Below are positions 5,343-13,125 of a DNA stretch of 13,310 bases, piece by piece. The position numbers were made by a program, and so were the translations under genes. The notes under the pieces were generated by a model. The model did no database searches and was not told the DNA's origin. It worked only from the letters and a program-made list of their open reading frames with translations. Numbering within the stretch: position 1 is the first letter of the stretch; every line of letters begins with the position of its first letter. This DNA is from Actinomycetes bacterium (lineage in GTDB: Bacteria > Actinomycetota > Actinomycetes > S36-B12 > UBA5976): contig JAJXSV010000044.1 in the NCBI GenBank assembly GCA_021784375.1, positions 1 to 13,310 on the forward strand, in the 5' to 3' direction.

Positions 5343-6014
5343 TCAGGGATGCAACAGTGGGTAGAGTCTTGTGAGATTTGCAAGCGTCGCGATGTCCAGG
5401 GCCTCGCCGAGTTGTTCTCGCTCCAGTCGATTCGCCAGCACGAGGAACACCTGTGCGGTGGTGATCGCATCACCCAGGGCGTGGTGCGGGTCGTGCACGG
5501 GCAACCCCAATCGCTCCGCCAGCGCCTCCAGGTCGGGCTCGCGCTGCGCGATGCGGGGTGCCAGGCCGAGCGCTCGCGACAGCGCCGCGGTGTCGATGAC
5601 CGGGGCGAGCAGTTTCGCGCGATGGAGGCGCAGCAGTCGCCTGAGGAAGGCGACCTCGACCCAGGCCGCGTGTGCGACGAGCACCCGGCCGGCAAGCAGG
5701 CCGATGAGTTCGCGCGCGGCCACCCCCGGGTCCTGCGCGCGCTCGAGGTCCTGGTTGCGGATGCGATGCACGACCGACGACTGGCCGGGGATGGGCTTGG
5801 TGGGCTTGAGCAGTTCGTATCGCTGTTCGCCGGCGATCATGCGCCCATTGCGGATGAGCACCGAGCCGAAGGAGATCACGTCGTCCTCCTCGAGGTCGAG
5901 GCCGGTTGCCTCGAAGTCGAGGGCGAGCAGCTCGACGTCACGCCAGCAGGCGCCCTCGTCGACGACGGCGCGCTCGTACTCGTGGACGAAGGCGGGCCGG
6001 GAGCGGAAGGGCAT
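5343..6014 (-). CDS. DEDDh 3'-5' exonuclease (DnaQ/epsilon-like)
   Basis: The 223-residue protein has the DnaQ-like exonuclease fold. Exo I is DFEATGL with D33 and E35. Exo II is HAAWVEVAFL, where the usual metal-binding Asp (HNxxFD) is replaced by E120. Exo III is HHALGD with H178 and D182. It would remove 3' nucleotides from DNA or RNA with two metal ions. Length and sequence suit a stand-alone exonuclease, not a polymerase domain. The ATG overlaps the upstream gene's TGA by one base (TGATG), so the two are coupled. This pairing of a CBS/nucleotidyltransferase protein with a DnaQ-like exonuclease is known in other bacteria, but the shared job is not established to my knowledge. The Asp-to-Glu change may be a trait of this subfamily rather than a loss of activity. 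Confidence 0.85.
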   Translation of the reverse strand: MPFRSRPAFVHEYERAVVDEGACWRDVELLALDFEATGLDLEEDDVISFGSVLIRNGRMIAGEQRYELLKPTKPIPGQSSVVHRIRNQDLERAQDPGVAARELIGLLAGRVLVAHAAWVEVAFLRRLLRLHRAKLLAPVIDTAALSRALGLAPRIAQREPDLEALAERLGLPVHDPHHALGDAITTAQVFLVLANRLEREQLGEALDIATLANLTRLYPLLHP

Positions 6015-7831
6015 CAGAGGGCCCGCGACTTCCAGTCGCTCTCGATCCGCTCCTGGACATCGCGGATGAGGCGGAACGACTGCCGTAGGTGACGGCGGGT
6101 CAGCGTGTCGAGTTCATCGGGGTTCACGAAGGACGACCCGAACAGTCCCGACTTGAGGGCCGTGATCTGGCGCTCGAGGATGAGTCCGTAGATGCCCTCG
6201 AAGGCCGACACCATGGAGTCGCGCTCGTCCACGGTGATGACGCCGTCATCGGCGGCATTGGCCAAGCGAGTCGTGGTGGACCCGCGCACGTCACCGATGA
6301 CCACACCCAGCCAGCGTGCCAGGGCCGTGATCGGTTGCAGCCCGCCGGCCTTGAGGTCGATCTGGCCGCGATGCTCACCCGAAGACTGGACGACGATGCC
6401 GCGGACGAAGCCGGTGGGGGGCTTGGGGGCGAGCGCGTTCGAGAGCAGCATGGCCAGGTAGGGCATGGTGCGGGCGCGCGTGAACATGGATTCCAGCACC
6501 GCACGCCCCAAGGGCAGCGAGGTGATGGGTCGCGAGTCGGCGACGATCGACGAGAACAGCAGTGCGTTCGGCAGCGACGGCGTCTGCAGCCAATTCGCCG
6601 TGTCCGTGATCCAGGTGCGCTGGGAGCGGCAGAACAACGGACTGGTGGCGTTGGCGTTGTCGGGGCACTTGGGCAGCCCGCAACGTTCCATGAGGTCGAG
6701 CACGCGCTTCGCGTAGTCGCGCACCTCGTCGTCGACGTCCGGCACCTCGCGCTCGTCCGAGTGCACGATGGCGGTGTCCACGTCGCTGAAGGGCAGCGCC
6801 TCCTGCCGTGCCGTGGAGCCCAGCACCATCCAGGAGATCTCGGGCAGCCAGTCCGGTGCCGGGGTGAACTCGATGATGCGCCGCAGCATGACGTCGGTGA
6901 CGGTGGAGAGCAGCACGCCGATCTGCGCGGCCGCCACCCCGTTGTCGAAGAGTTCGACGGCGGTGGGACGGATCATGCGCCCCGCCTCCATGAGCTGCTC
7001 CTCGGTCTCCGCGTCCTCGATGGCGCGCCGCACGATGAGCGGGTCGCGGACCTCCGCGCTCGCCATGTCGAACACGCGGATCACGCCGATGGGACGCCCG
7101 CCGTCGTCGTGGACCGCGAGGTGCCTGAAGCCCGACTGCACCATGTCGACGATCGCGGAGCCGACCGTGGTGTTGTGCGACACGGTGCGGCAGGGCGCGG
7201 ACATGATGGCGCTCACCGGCGCGTCCAGCGGCACCTTCCCCGTCGCCACCTTGGCGCTGAAGTCGCCGTCCGTGACGATGCCCAGGCCCGCCGGGGAGTC
7301 GATGAGCGCCGCGGACATGCGCTCGTCGAAGATGCGCTGGGCCACCTCGCGGATGCGGTCGTCGGGCTGGGCCCAGATGATGGGCCGCATGTACTTGGAC
7401 ACCGGATGGTGCGAGCGCTCCACGACACCCGCACCCTGCAGCATGCGACTGCGCCCGCGGACATTGCCGTAACTGCGGAACTGCAGGCGCTCCGGGTGCT
7501 CGACCACGGTGCGCGGATCGGGGATGCGGTAGCAGAGCGTGTCCTCGGTGGCGGTGCAGGAGAACGTGGGCGGCCAGCCCGTGAACAGTGAACGGTGGCC
7601 GAAGGAGTCACCGGGGTCGAGCTCGTCGACGAGCACGCCACGATCGGAGACCGCCACGCGACCGGCACGCACCACCCACATGTGGTTGAGACGCGGCCCG
7701 TCCGCGGCGATGATGTTGGTGCCGGCGGCGAAGAACTCGACCTCGATGGTGCGGCACAGCGCGGCCAGATCATGCGCGTCGAGCGCATCGAACGGCGGCT
7801 GCGAGCCCAGGAAGTCGGTGAACTCCTTCAC
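6014..7831 (-). CDS. cNMP-like/CBS/nucleotidyltransferase (DUF294) regulatory protein
   Basis: The 605-residue cytoplasmic protein has a cyclic-nucleotide-binding-like domain (about 5-110) and a pair of CBS repeats (about 145-260). A DUF294 nucleotidyltransferase domain follows with GS (338-339) and the metal pair D350/D352 in LGST...SDVD. The C-terminal substrate-binding helical domain covers about 440-590. This layout resembles GlnD-like signalling enzymes; CBS repeats usually sense adenine nucleotides. The first domain's phosphate cassette reads FGHRSLFTGWPP, lacking the usual Glu and Arg, so cyclic nucleotide binding is doubtful. GTG 7831 is chosen because GAGGAG (7837-7842) stands five bases before it; an in-frame GTG at 7837 overlaps that site. 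It is first in an operon with the exonuclease and divergent from ppc. The target it modifies is unknown. Confidence 0.87.
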   Translation of the reverse strand: MKEFTDFLGSQPPFDALDAHDLAALCRTIEVEFFAAGTNIIAADGPRLNHMWVVRAGRVAVSDRGVLVDELDPGDSFGHRSLFTGWPPTFSCTATEDTLCYRIPDPRTVVEHPERLQFRSYGNVRGRSRMLQGAGVVERSHHPVSKYMRPIIWAQPDDRIREVAQRIFDERMSAALIDSPAGLGIVTDGDFSAKVATGKVPLDAPVSAIMSAPCRTVSHNTTVGSAIVDMVQSGFRHLAVHDDGGRPIGVIRVFDMASAEVRDPLIVRRAIEDAETEEQLMEAGRMIRPTAVELFDNGVAAAQIGVLLSTVTDVMLRRIIEFTPAPDWLPEISWMVLGSTARQEALPFSDVDTAIVHSDEREVPDVDDEVRDYAKRVLDLMERCGLPKCPDNANATSPLFCRSQRTWITDTANWLQTPSLPNALLFSSIVADSRPITSLPLGRAVLESMFTRARTMPYLAMLLSNALAPKPPTGFVRGIVVQSSGEHRGQIDLKAGGLQPITALARWLGVVIGDVRGSTTTRLANAADDGVITVDERDSMVSAFEGIYGLILERQITALKSGLFGSSFVNPDELDTLTRRHLRQSFRLIRDVQERIESDWKSRAL

Positions 7832-7950
7832 TGCCACTCCTCGCCCGCATCGGTTGCCCGAGTCTCTCGCACTTGCCCGCGGATGCGCAGGGGGCGTGGC
7901 GCCGAACTACGTCGAAGCGCCTCGATGGGGCGCGGAAAAGCCGGCCCGAA

Positions 7951-7956
7951 TACCCT
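7951..7956 (+). promoter_or_regulatory. -10 box of a leaderless promoter (ppc)
   Basis: TACCCT is followed by six bases and the ppc ATG at 7963. There is no Shine-Dalgarno, so the transcript probably begins at the start codon. No good -35 hexamer is visible. Confidence 0.5.
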
Positions 7957-7962
7957 TGGCGC

Positions 7963-10692
7963 ATGTCAGCCATCGGCAAGGCCCTCGAACACACGGACGC
8001 GAACCTGCGCGCGGAGATTCGCGAACTCGGCCGCCTGCTCGGCGAGACCATCGCGGGCCTCGAGGGCGAGGACGCCCTCCAACTCGTCGAGTACATCCGC
8101 AACGAGGTGCGCGAGGATCCCGAGGCGGCCACCCGCGTCCTGGAGAGCGTGAGCCTCGAGGACGCGATCCGACTGGCGCGCTCGTTCTCCATGTACTTCC
8201 ACCTGGCCAACGTGGCCGAGCAGGTCTATCGGGGCCGCGAGCTGGCCACCGAGCGCGCCGAGGACGGCGGCCCACTGGCCCTGGCCGCCCGCCGCATCGC
8301 GGAGTCGGGCATGGACCCGGAGGCAGCCGCCGCGGCCATCCGCCGCATCAACGCCGAACCCGTGTTCACCGCGCATCCGACCGAGGCGGCGCGACGTTCC
8401 GTGCTCCTGAAACTGCTCCGGTTGGCCAGCGTCCTCGACACCCCGGCGTCCCCGCGTCGGGAGCGGAGGCTGCGCGAGTCGATCCACCTGCTCTGGCAGA
8501 CCGACGAACTGCGCCTCGAGCGGCCCGAGGTGATGGACGAGGCGCGAAACGCCCTGCACTTCCTCGACACCATGGCCCAGGGCCCGCTCGCGCGCGTGCT
8601 CGAGGACCTGGAGGAGGCCTTCGTCGCCATCGGCGTCACCATTCCGGACGGCACCACGCCCATCACCTTCGGCTCCTGGATCGGTGGCGACCGCGACGGC
8701 AACCCCTTCGTCACGCCGGAGATCACGCTCGAGGTGCTCGCGCTCATGCGTGAGCATGCGATCGGCGACCTGCTCGTGCACCTGGACCGCCTGATCGAGG
8801 ACCTCTCGATCTCCGAGCGCATCGCCACGCGCACCCGCGACAACACGCTGTGGGACTCCATCGAGCGCGACCTGCACAAGCTGCCGGAACTCGACGAGCG
8901 CTTCCTGCGCATCAACGCCGAGGAGCCGTGGCGCCTCAAGCTGCGGCTGATCCGCCAGAAGCTCGTGAACACGCGGCGACGCGTGAGCAACGAGACCTCG
9001 CACCGCGATCGTCACGACTACCTGTCCACCGAGGAGTTCGTCGCCGACCTCAACGAGGTGCTGGCCTCGCTCAGCGCCTGCGAGGGTGACGTCACCGTCT
9101 CGCACGAGGTGCTGCGTCGAGCCATCAACGTCATGGAGGCCATCGGCTTGACGCTGGCCACGCTCGATGTGCGCGAGCACTCCGCCAAGCACCAGCATGC
9201 CGTCGGCCAGCTCTTCGACCGCCTCAACGGACCCGGTTGGTACGCCACGCTCGACGCCGACGAGCGCTTCGACGTGCTCGCTGCGGAGCTCACCTCCATG
9301 CGCCCACTCGCACCGGCGCCGCCACCGCTTGACGCGGAGGGTCTCATCACCTTCAACGCCTTCCGCGCGATCGGCCGGGCCCAGGACCTCTACGGCAAGG
9401 ACGTCGTCGAGAGCTACATCATCTCCATGACCAAGGGTGCGGACGACGTGCTGGCCGCTGCCGTCCTGGCACGGGAGGCCGGCCTCATCGACATCCGTGC
9501 CGAGCGCGCCAGCATCGGCGTAGTGCCGCTGCTGGAGACCGTCGACGAGTTGCGCATGGCCGGCGAGATCCTCGGACGCCTGCTCTCCGACCCGTCCTAC
9601 CGCAAGATCGTGGCACTGCGCGGCGACGTGCAGGAGGTCATGCTCGGGTACTCGGATTCCAACAAGGACGCTGGAATCACCACTTCGCAATGGGAGATCC
9701 ACCTGGCCCAGCGGCGCCTGCGCGATGTGGCGCGGGCGCACGGCGTCCACCTGCGGCTCTTCCACGGCCGCGGCGGCACCGTGGGCCGCGGCGGTGGTCC
9801 CGCCTACGAGGCGATCCTCGCCCAGCCCTGGGGCGTCCTCGACGGCGACATCAAGATCACGGAACAGGGCGAGGTCATCTCGGACAAGTACCTGCTCCCG
9901 ACGCTCGCCCGCGAGAACCTCTCGCAGATGCTGGCCGCCGTCATCGAGAGCACGCTGCTGAACCGGGTGCCACGCCAGGACCCGCAGGACCTGCAGATCT
10001 GGGACGACGCCATGCGCGTCACTTCCAAAGCGGCCCAGGCCAAGTACCGCGAACTGGTGACCCAGCCGGACATCGCCCGCTACTTCGCGCTCTCCACGCC
10101 GATCGAGGAACTGGCCGACGTGCACATGGGCTCGCGCCCTTCGCGCCGGCCCGACACGAACGCGGGCATCGAGGGGCTGCGCGCCATCCCCTGGGTGTTC
10201 GGCTGGACGCAGTCGCGGCAGATCGTGCCCGGCTGGTTCGGCGTCGGCTCCGGCCTGCGCGCCGCCCGCGAGGCCGGCTTCGGAGAGCGCATCCACGAGA
10301 TGTACCACGACTGGCACTTCTTCCGGAACTTCATCTCCAACGTGGAGATGACGCTGGCGAAGACCGACATGGACATCGCCTGGCAGTACGTGTCACGGCT
10401 GGTGCCGGCCGAACTGCATCACATCTTCGAAGCCATCAAGGCGGAGCACGAGCTCACCGTCACCGAGCTGGTCGAGATCACCCACGGCCCCACGCTGCTC
10501 GCGTCCAATCCGGCGCTCGCGGGCACGCTCGTCATCCGCGACTACTACCTGATGCCACTGCAGTACCTGCAGATCGCGCTGTTGGAGCGGGTTCGCGAGC
10601 AGCGGGCGGCGGGTGAGGTCGAGCCCACCCTGCGCCGGGCCCTGTCGCTCACCATCAACGGCATCGCCACGGGCCTGCGCAACACCGGCTGA
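7963..10692 (+). CDS. ppc: phosphoenolpyruvate carboxylase
   Basis: The 909-residue enzyme adds bicarbonate to phosphoenolpyruvate to give oxaloacetate, refilling the TCA cycle. Bacterial-type landmarks appear in order: FTAHPTE with catalytic H138, GGDRDGNP (241-248), VMLGYSDSNKDAG (559-571), FHGRGGTVGRGGGP (600-613), GSRPSRRP (723-730), AIPWVFGWTQSR (741-752) and the C-terminal RNTG. Residues equivalent to the E. coli aspartate site (R587, K773, R832, N881) are R603, K800, R859 and N907, so feedback inhibition by aspartate is expected. Length is normal. ATG 7963 is preferred over an upstream in-frame ATG (7873), because homology begins soon after it and a TACCCT box lies six bases before it. 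The gene is divergent from the CBS-protein gene and faces the amidotransferase gene tail to tail. Confidence 0.97.
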   Translation: MSAIGKALEHTDANLRAEIRELGRLLGETIAGLEGEDALQLVEYIRNEVREDPEAATRVLESVSLEDAIRLARSFSMYFHLANVAEQVYRGRELATERAEDGGPLALAARRIAESGMDPEAAAAAIRRINAEPVFTAHPTEAARRSVLLKLLRLASVLDTPASPRRERRLRESIHLLWQTDELRLERPEVMDEARNALHFLDTMAQGPLARVLEDLEEAFVAIGVTIPDGTTPITFGSWIGGDRDGNPFVTPEITLEVLALMREHAIGDLLVHLDRLIEDLSISERIATRTRDNTLWDSIERDLHKLPELDERFLRINAEEPWRLKLRLIRQKLVNTRRRVSNETSHRDRHDYLSTEEFVADLNEVLASLSACEGDVTVSHEVLRRAINVMEAIGLTLATLDVREHSAKHQHAVGQLFDRLNGPGWYATLDADERFDVLAAELTSMRPLAPAPPPLDAEGLITFNAFRAIGRAQDLYGKDVVESYIISMTKGADDVLAAAVLAREAGLIDIRAERASIGVVPLLETVDELRMAGEILGRLLSDPSYRKIVALRGDVQEVMLGYSDSNKDAGITTSQWEIHLAQRRLRDVARAHGVHLRLFHGRGGTVGRGGGPAYEAILAQPWGVLDGDIKITEQGEVISDKYLLPTLARENLSQMLAAVIESTLLNRVPRQDPQDLQIWDDAMRVTSKAAQAKYRELVTQPDIARYFALSTPIEELADVHMGSRPSRRPDTNAGIEGLRAIPWVFGWTQSRQIVPGWFGVGSGLRAAREAGFGERIHEMYHDWHFFRNFISNVEMTLAKTDMDIAWQYVSRLVPAELHHIFEAIKAEHELTVTELVEITHGPTLLASNPALAGTLVIRDYYLMPLQYLQIALLERVREQRAAGEVEPTLRRALSLTINGIATGLRNTG

Positions 10693-10696
10693 GCGA

Positions 10697-10747
10697 GCGG
10701 GCGTCCTCGGTCGCCCACCGCCCGCGGTCCGCGGCGCACGATGTGCG
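10697..10747. terminator. weak bidirectional terminator region between ppc and amidotransferase
   Basis: Two modest inverted repeats lie in the 66-bp gap between convergent genes: GCGGGCG/CGCCCGC (10697-10703 with 10719-10725) and CGCAC/GTGCG (10735-10747). Neither has a T tract, so function is uncertain. Confidence 0.35.
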
Positions 10748-10758
10748 TGTGGCCCGGC

Positions 10759-11490
10759 CTAGGCAGCCGGCGCAGGCACCGGGGGTCGGGTGGCCACCTG
10801 ATCCAGGAAGGCATCGACGAGGGCGTGCGCGCGCTTCGTCGCGGGTTCGTCCTCGGCCCTCGTCTGCGCGATGAGCAGCGCGGTGTCGATGCCGTCGCCC
10901 GCGAGGCTGTCCTCACCACCCGGAACGGTGAGCCACTCCGCGAACACCTCACTCGTCACCTCGGGATGGAACTGCAGGGCCATGGTGCGGCCGATCGTGA
11001 AGGCCTGCGGCGCCTTCGGCGAGCGCGCGATCTCCGTCGCTCCGGGTGGCACGACGAAACGGTCATGGTGCCACTGGAACCACGGTCCCTGCCCGATGAG
11101 CTTCTCGTCGTCCGAGTGCACGACGTGCCAGCCGAACTCGCCCGAGGGGGCGGGGGCGACCGACCCGCCCAAGGCCCGGGCGATGAGCTGCGCACCGAAG
11201 CAGATGCCGAATATCGGCGTCCCCGCGGCCTGCGCGGCGCGCACCGCGGCCAACTCCGGTGCCAGCCACCGACCGATGGAGGCGTCATCCCAGGCACCCC
11301 ACGCGGCGCCCATGGGAACGACCACGTCGTATGCGGTGAGGTCGGGGAACGCGGCGTCGACATTGGGCGTCAGGTAGTTCGCCGCATCCACGACCTGGAA
11401 GTACTCGACCTGGTAGCCGCGCTGCACGAATCGCTCGGCAATGGGCCCTGCGGGACTGGCGTGGTCGTGCTGGATGAACAGGGCGCGCAT
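10759..11490 (-). CDS. class I glutamine amidotransferase (GMP synthase-like domain)
   Basis: The 243-residue protein is a stand-alone class I glutamine amidotransferase. The nucleophile is C97 in GICFGAQ, and the other two triad residues are H175 and E177 in QFHPEV. The N-terminus MRALFIQHDHASPAGPIAERF is typical of the GMP-synthase-like YfeJ-type group. It should hydrolyse glutamine or a gamma-glutamyl compound; its acceptor is unknown, as no synthetase partner is nearby. It starts seven bases after the tryptophanase stop, with AGGTG overlapping that stop, so it is co-transcribed and probably coupled. The link to tryptophan catabolism is not explained by known pathways. The alternative of a gamma-glutamyl peptide hydrolase (PuuD-like) is less likely from the motif context. 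Confidence 0.87.
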   Translation of the reverse strand: MRALFIQHDHASPAGPIAERFVQRGYQVEYFQVVDAANYLTPNVDAAFPDLTAYDVVVPMGAAWGAWDDASIGRWLAPELAAVRAAQAAGTPIFGICFGAQLIARALGGSVAPAPSGEFGWHVVHSDDEKLIGQGPWFQWHHDRFVVPPGATEIARSPKAPQAFTIGRTMALQFHPEVTSEVFAEWLTVPGGEDSLAGDGIDTALLIAQTRAEDEPATKRAHALVDAFLDQVATRPPVPAPAA

Positions 11491-11497
11491 GGGTCAC

Positions 11498-12874
11498 CTA
11501 CGCGATCGGCTCGAACTTGGCGGTGAAGTGGCGCAGGGCCCGGGGTTGCTCGACGATGCGGTATCCGCGCAGATCCGCAGCGCGCCCCGCCACCGCCTGG
11601 CAGACTTCGATGACGTAGTCGATGTGGCTCTGCGTGTAGGTGCGGCGCGGGATGGCGAGGCGCACCAATTCCATGGCTGACTCGTGCTCGGTGCCGTCCG
11701 GGTGCATGCCGAACATCACGGTGCCGATCTCGCAGCCGCGGATGCCACCCTCCTCGTAGAGGGCCACGGCGAGTGACTGCCCCGGGTACTGCTTCGGCGG
11801 GATGTGCGGCAGCATGGCCTTGGCGTCGATGTAGACCGCGTGGCCACCGATCGGCCGCACCACGGGGATCCCCGAGGCGAACAGCGCCTCGCCCAGGTAG
11901 GCGGTCGAGCGGATGCGGTACTGCAGGTAGTCGTGGGACACCGACTCGCGGATGCCGACGGCCAGCGCCTCCAGGTCACGGCCGGCCAAGCCGCCGTAGG
12001 TCGGGAAGCCCTCGGTGAGGATGAGCATGGTGCGCGCCTCGGCTGCCATGACGTCGTCGTTCAACGCCAGCCAGCCGCCGATGTTGCCCATCGGATCCTT
12101 CTTGGCGGAGATCGTCATGCCATCCGCGTACGACGCCATCTCACGCACGATGTCCGCGACACTGCGCTCGGCCTGCCCGGCCTCACGTTCGCGGATGAAC
12201 CAGGCGTTCTCGGCGTACCGGCAGGCGTCGAGGATGAACGGGATGCCGTGGCGATGGGCCACCTCGCTCACCTCGCGGATGTTCTGCAGGGACACGGGCT
12301 GGCCGCCACCGGAGTTGTTCGTGACCGTGAGCATCACCGCGGGCACGTGTTGGGCGCCGTGGGCGACGATGAATCGGTCCAAGGCCGCCACATCCATGTT
12401 CCCCTTGAAGGGGTGCAGGTTGTTCGGATCACGACCCTCGGCGATGACGAGGTCGACGGCCTCGGCGCCCGTGTACTCGATGTTCGCGCGCGTGGTGTCG
12501 AAGTGCGTGTTGCTGGGGATGAACTTCCCGGCACCGCCGATGACCGAGAACAGGATCTTCTCCGCGGCCCGTCCCTGGTGCGTGGGGATGACGTGCTTGA
12601 AGGGGAACAGCGAGGTGACGGCGTCGCGGAAGATCTCCCATGACGGCGAGCCCGCGTACGACTCGTCGCCGTGCTGGATGGCCGCCCATTGGTCGCGACT
12701 CATGGCGCCCGTCCCGGAGTCCGTGAGCAGGTCGATCATCACGTCCACCGCGCGCAGCGAGAACAGGTTGTAGCCCGCCGTTCTCAGGGCGTGCTCGCGC
12801 TCGGCCCGGCTGGTGAGGCGGATGGGTTCGACGGAATGGATGCGGAAGGGCTCGATGATGGTCTTGAACGTCAT
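11498..12874 (-). CDS. tnaA: tryptophanase (tryptophan indole-lyase)
   Basis: The 458-residue PLP enzyme belongs to the beta-eliminating lyase family and should split L-tryptophan to indole, pyruvate and ammonia. Family residues seen: Y73 in DESYAGS, D216 and R219 in LDACR, PLP lysine K259 in SAKKD, and H345 in GGHA. Three positions separate tryptophanase from tyrosine phenol-lyase, and all are tryptophanase-like: D126 in HFDTT (not FTTT), I383 where the phenol-lyase has Arg, and H449 in LRHFTAK (not LRFFTAR). There is no tnaC leader or tryptophan permease; a TAGCCT box six bases before the ATG suggests a leaderless mRNA, which excludes E. coli-style TnaC attenuation. It is the first gene of an operon with an amidotransferase. 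Activity on tyrosine or other amino acids remains possible. Confidence 0.9.
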   Translation of the reverse strand: MTFKTIIEPFRIHSVEPIRLTSRAEREHALRTAGYNLFSLRAVDVMIDLLTDSGTGAMSRDQWAAIQHGDESYAGSPSWEIFRDAVTSLFPFKHVIPTHQGRAAEKILFSVIGGAGKFIPSNTHFDTTRANIEYTGAEAVDLVIAEGRDPNNLHPFKGNMDVAALDRFIVAHGAQHVPAVMLTVTNNSGGGQPVSLQNIREVSEVAHRHGIPFILDACRYAENAWFIREREAGQAERSVADIVREMASYADGMTISAKKDPMGNIGGWLALNDDVMAAEARTMLILTEGFPTYGGLAGRDLEALAVGIRESVSHDYLQYRIRSTAYLGEALFASGIPVVRPIGGHAVYIDAKAMLPHIPPKQYPGQSLAVALYEEGGIRGCEIGTVMFGMHPDGTEHESAMELVRLAIPRRTYTQSHIDYVIEVCQAVAGRAADLRGYRIVEQPRALRHFTAKFEPIA

Positions 12875-12880
12875 CAGGCG

Positions 12881-12886
12881 AGGCTA
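12881..12886 (-). promoter_or_regulatory. -10 box of a leaderless promoter (tnaA)
   Basis: On the minus strand TAGCCT is followed by six bases and the tnaA ATG at 12874, with no Shine-Dalgarno between. A CTGACG (12906-12911) could act as -35, but the 19-bp spacer is long. Confidence 0.5.
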
Positions 12887-12960
12887 GGCGAATCGCGGTG
12901 CTGTTCGTCAGACCCGTTGGGCGACAATTCCCGCAACCGCGCTGTCGCGACCCCGTCACT

Positions 12961-13012
12961 CCCGGTACGACGCTGGGTGACCACGGCACGGTCGTGCAGC
13001 GTCGCACCGCAG
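12961..13012. repeat. palindromic 52-bp direct repeat, copy 1
   Basis: This 52-bp unit is identical to copy 2, starting 61 bp away. Within it, 12963-13009 can fold into one long imperfect hairpin: outer CGGT/ACCG, one mismatch, CGACGCTG/CAGCGTCG, a three-by-three internal loop, GACC/GGTC and a seven-base loop. It resembles a REP-type element or a bidirectional terminator. It lies between the end of the GNAT gene and the tnaA promoter. Confidence 0.85.
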
Positions 13013-13021
13013 AAGGCGCCG

Positions 13022-13073
13022 CCCGGTACGACGCTGGGTGACCACGGCACGGTCGTGCAGCGTCGCACCGCAG
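13022..13073. repeat. palindromic 52-bp direct repeat, copy 2
   Basis: This is an exact second copy of the preceding repeat, separated from it by nine bases (AAGGCGCCG). The hairpin part is 13024-13070. It lies about 50 bases past the stop of the GNAT gene, so a role in its transcription termination or mRNA protection is possible. Confidence 0.85.
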
Positions 13074-13125
13074 CGGGAATGGTGCCGCTGGATGCGAGCA
13101 GGCCGTCTCGCTCAGCCGATCACTG

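Noticed and set aside
6089..7591. 500-aa open frame on the plus strand
   Set aside because: It is opposite the CBS/nucleotidyltransferase gene, which has clear domains; the frame is a GC-codon shadow without motifs.
7873..7962. Upstream in-frame start for ppc
   Set aside because: The 30 extra residues are Arg-rich and unlike PEPC N-termini. H138 falls at the E. coli position only with the 7963 start, and the promoter box lies within this stretch.
7966..10317. 783-aa open frame on the minus strand opposite ppc
   Set aside because: It is antisense to a complete PEPC with all motifs. Its composition (rich in Arg, Asp, Val, Glu, Gly) is the usual mirror of a high-GC gene, and it has no recognisable domain.
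11498..12874. Tyrosine phenol-lyase as the identity of the lyase
   Set aside because: The phenol-lyase Arg (R381) is Ile here, the FTTT segment is FDTT, and the C-terminal FF pair is HF; all match tryptophanase.
12961..13073. Possible CRISPR array
   Set aside because: There are only two repeats, 52 bp long and palindromic throughout, with a nine-base spacer; no cas genes are nearby.
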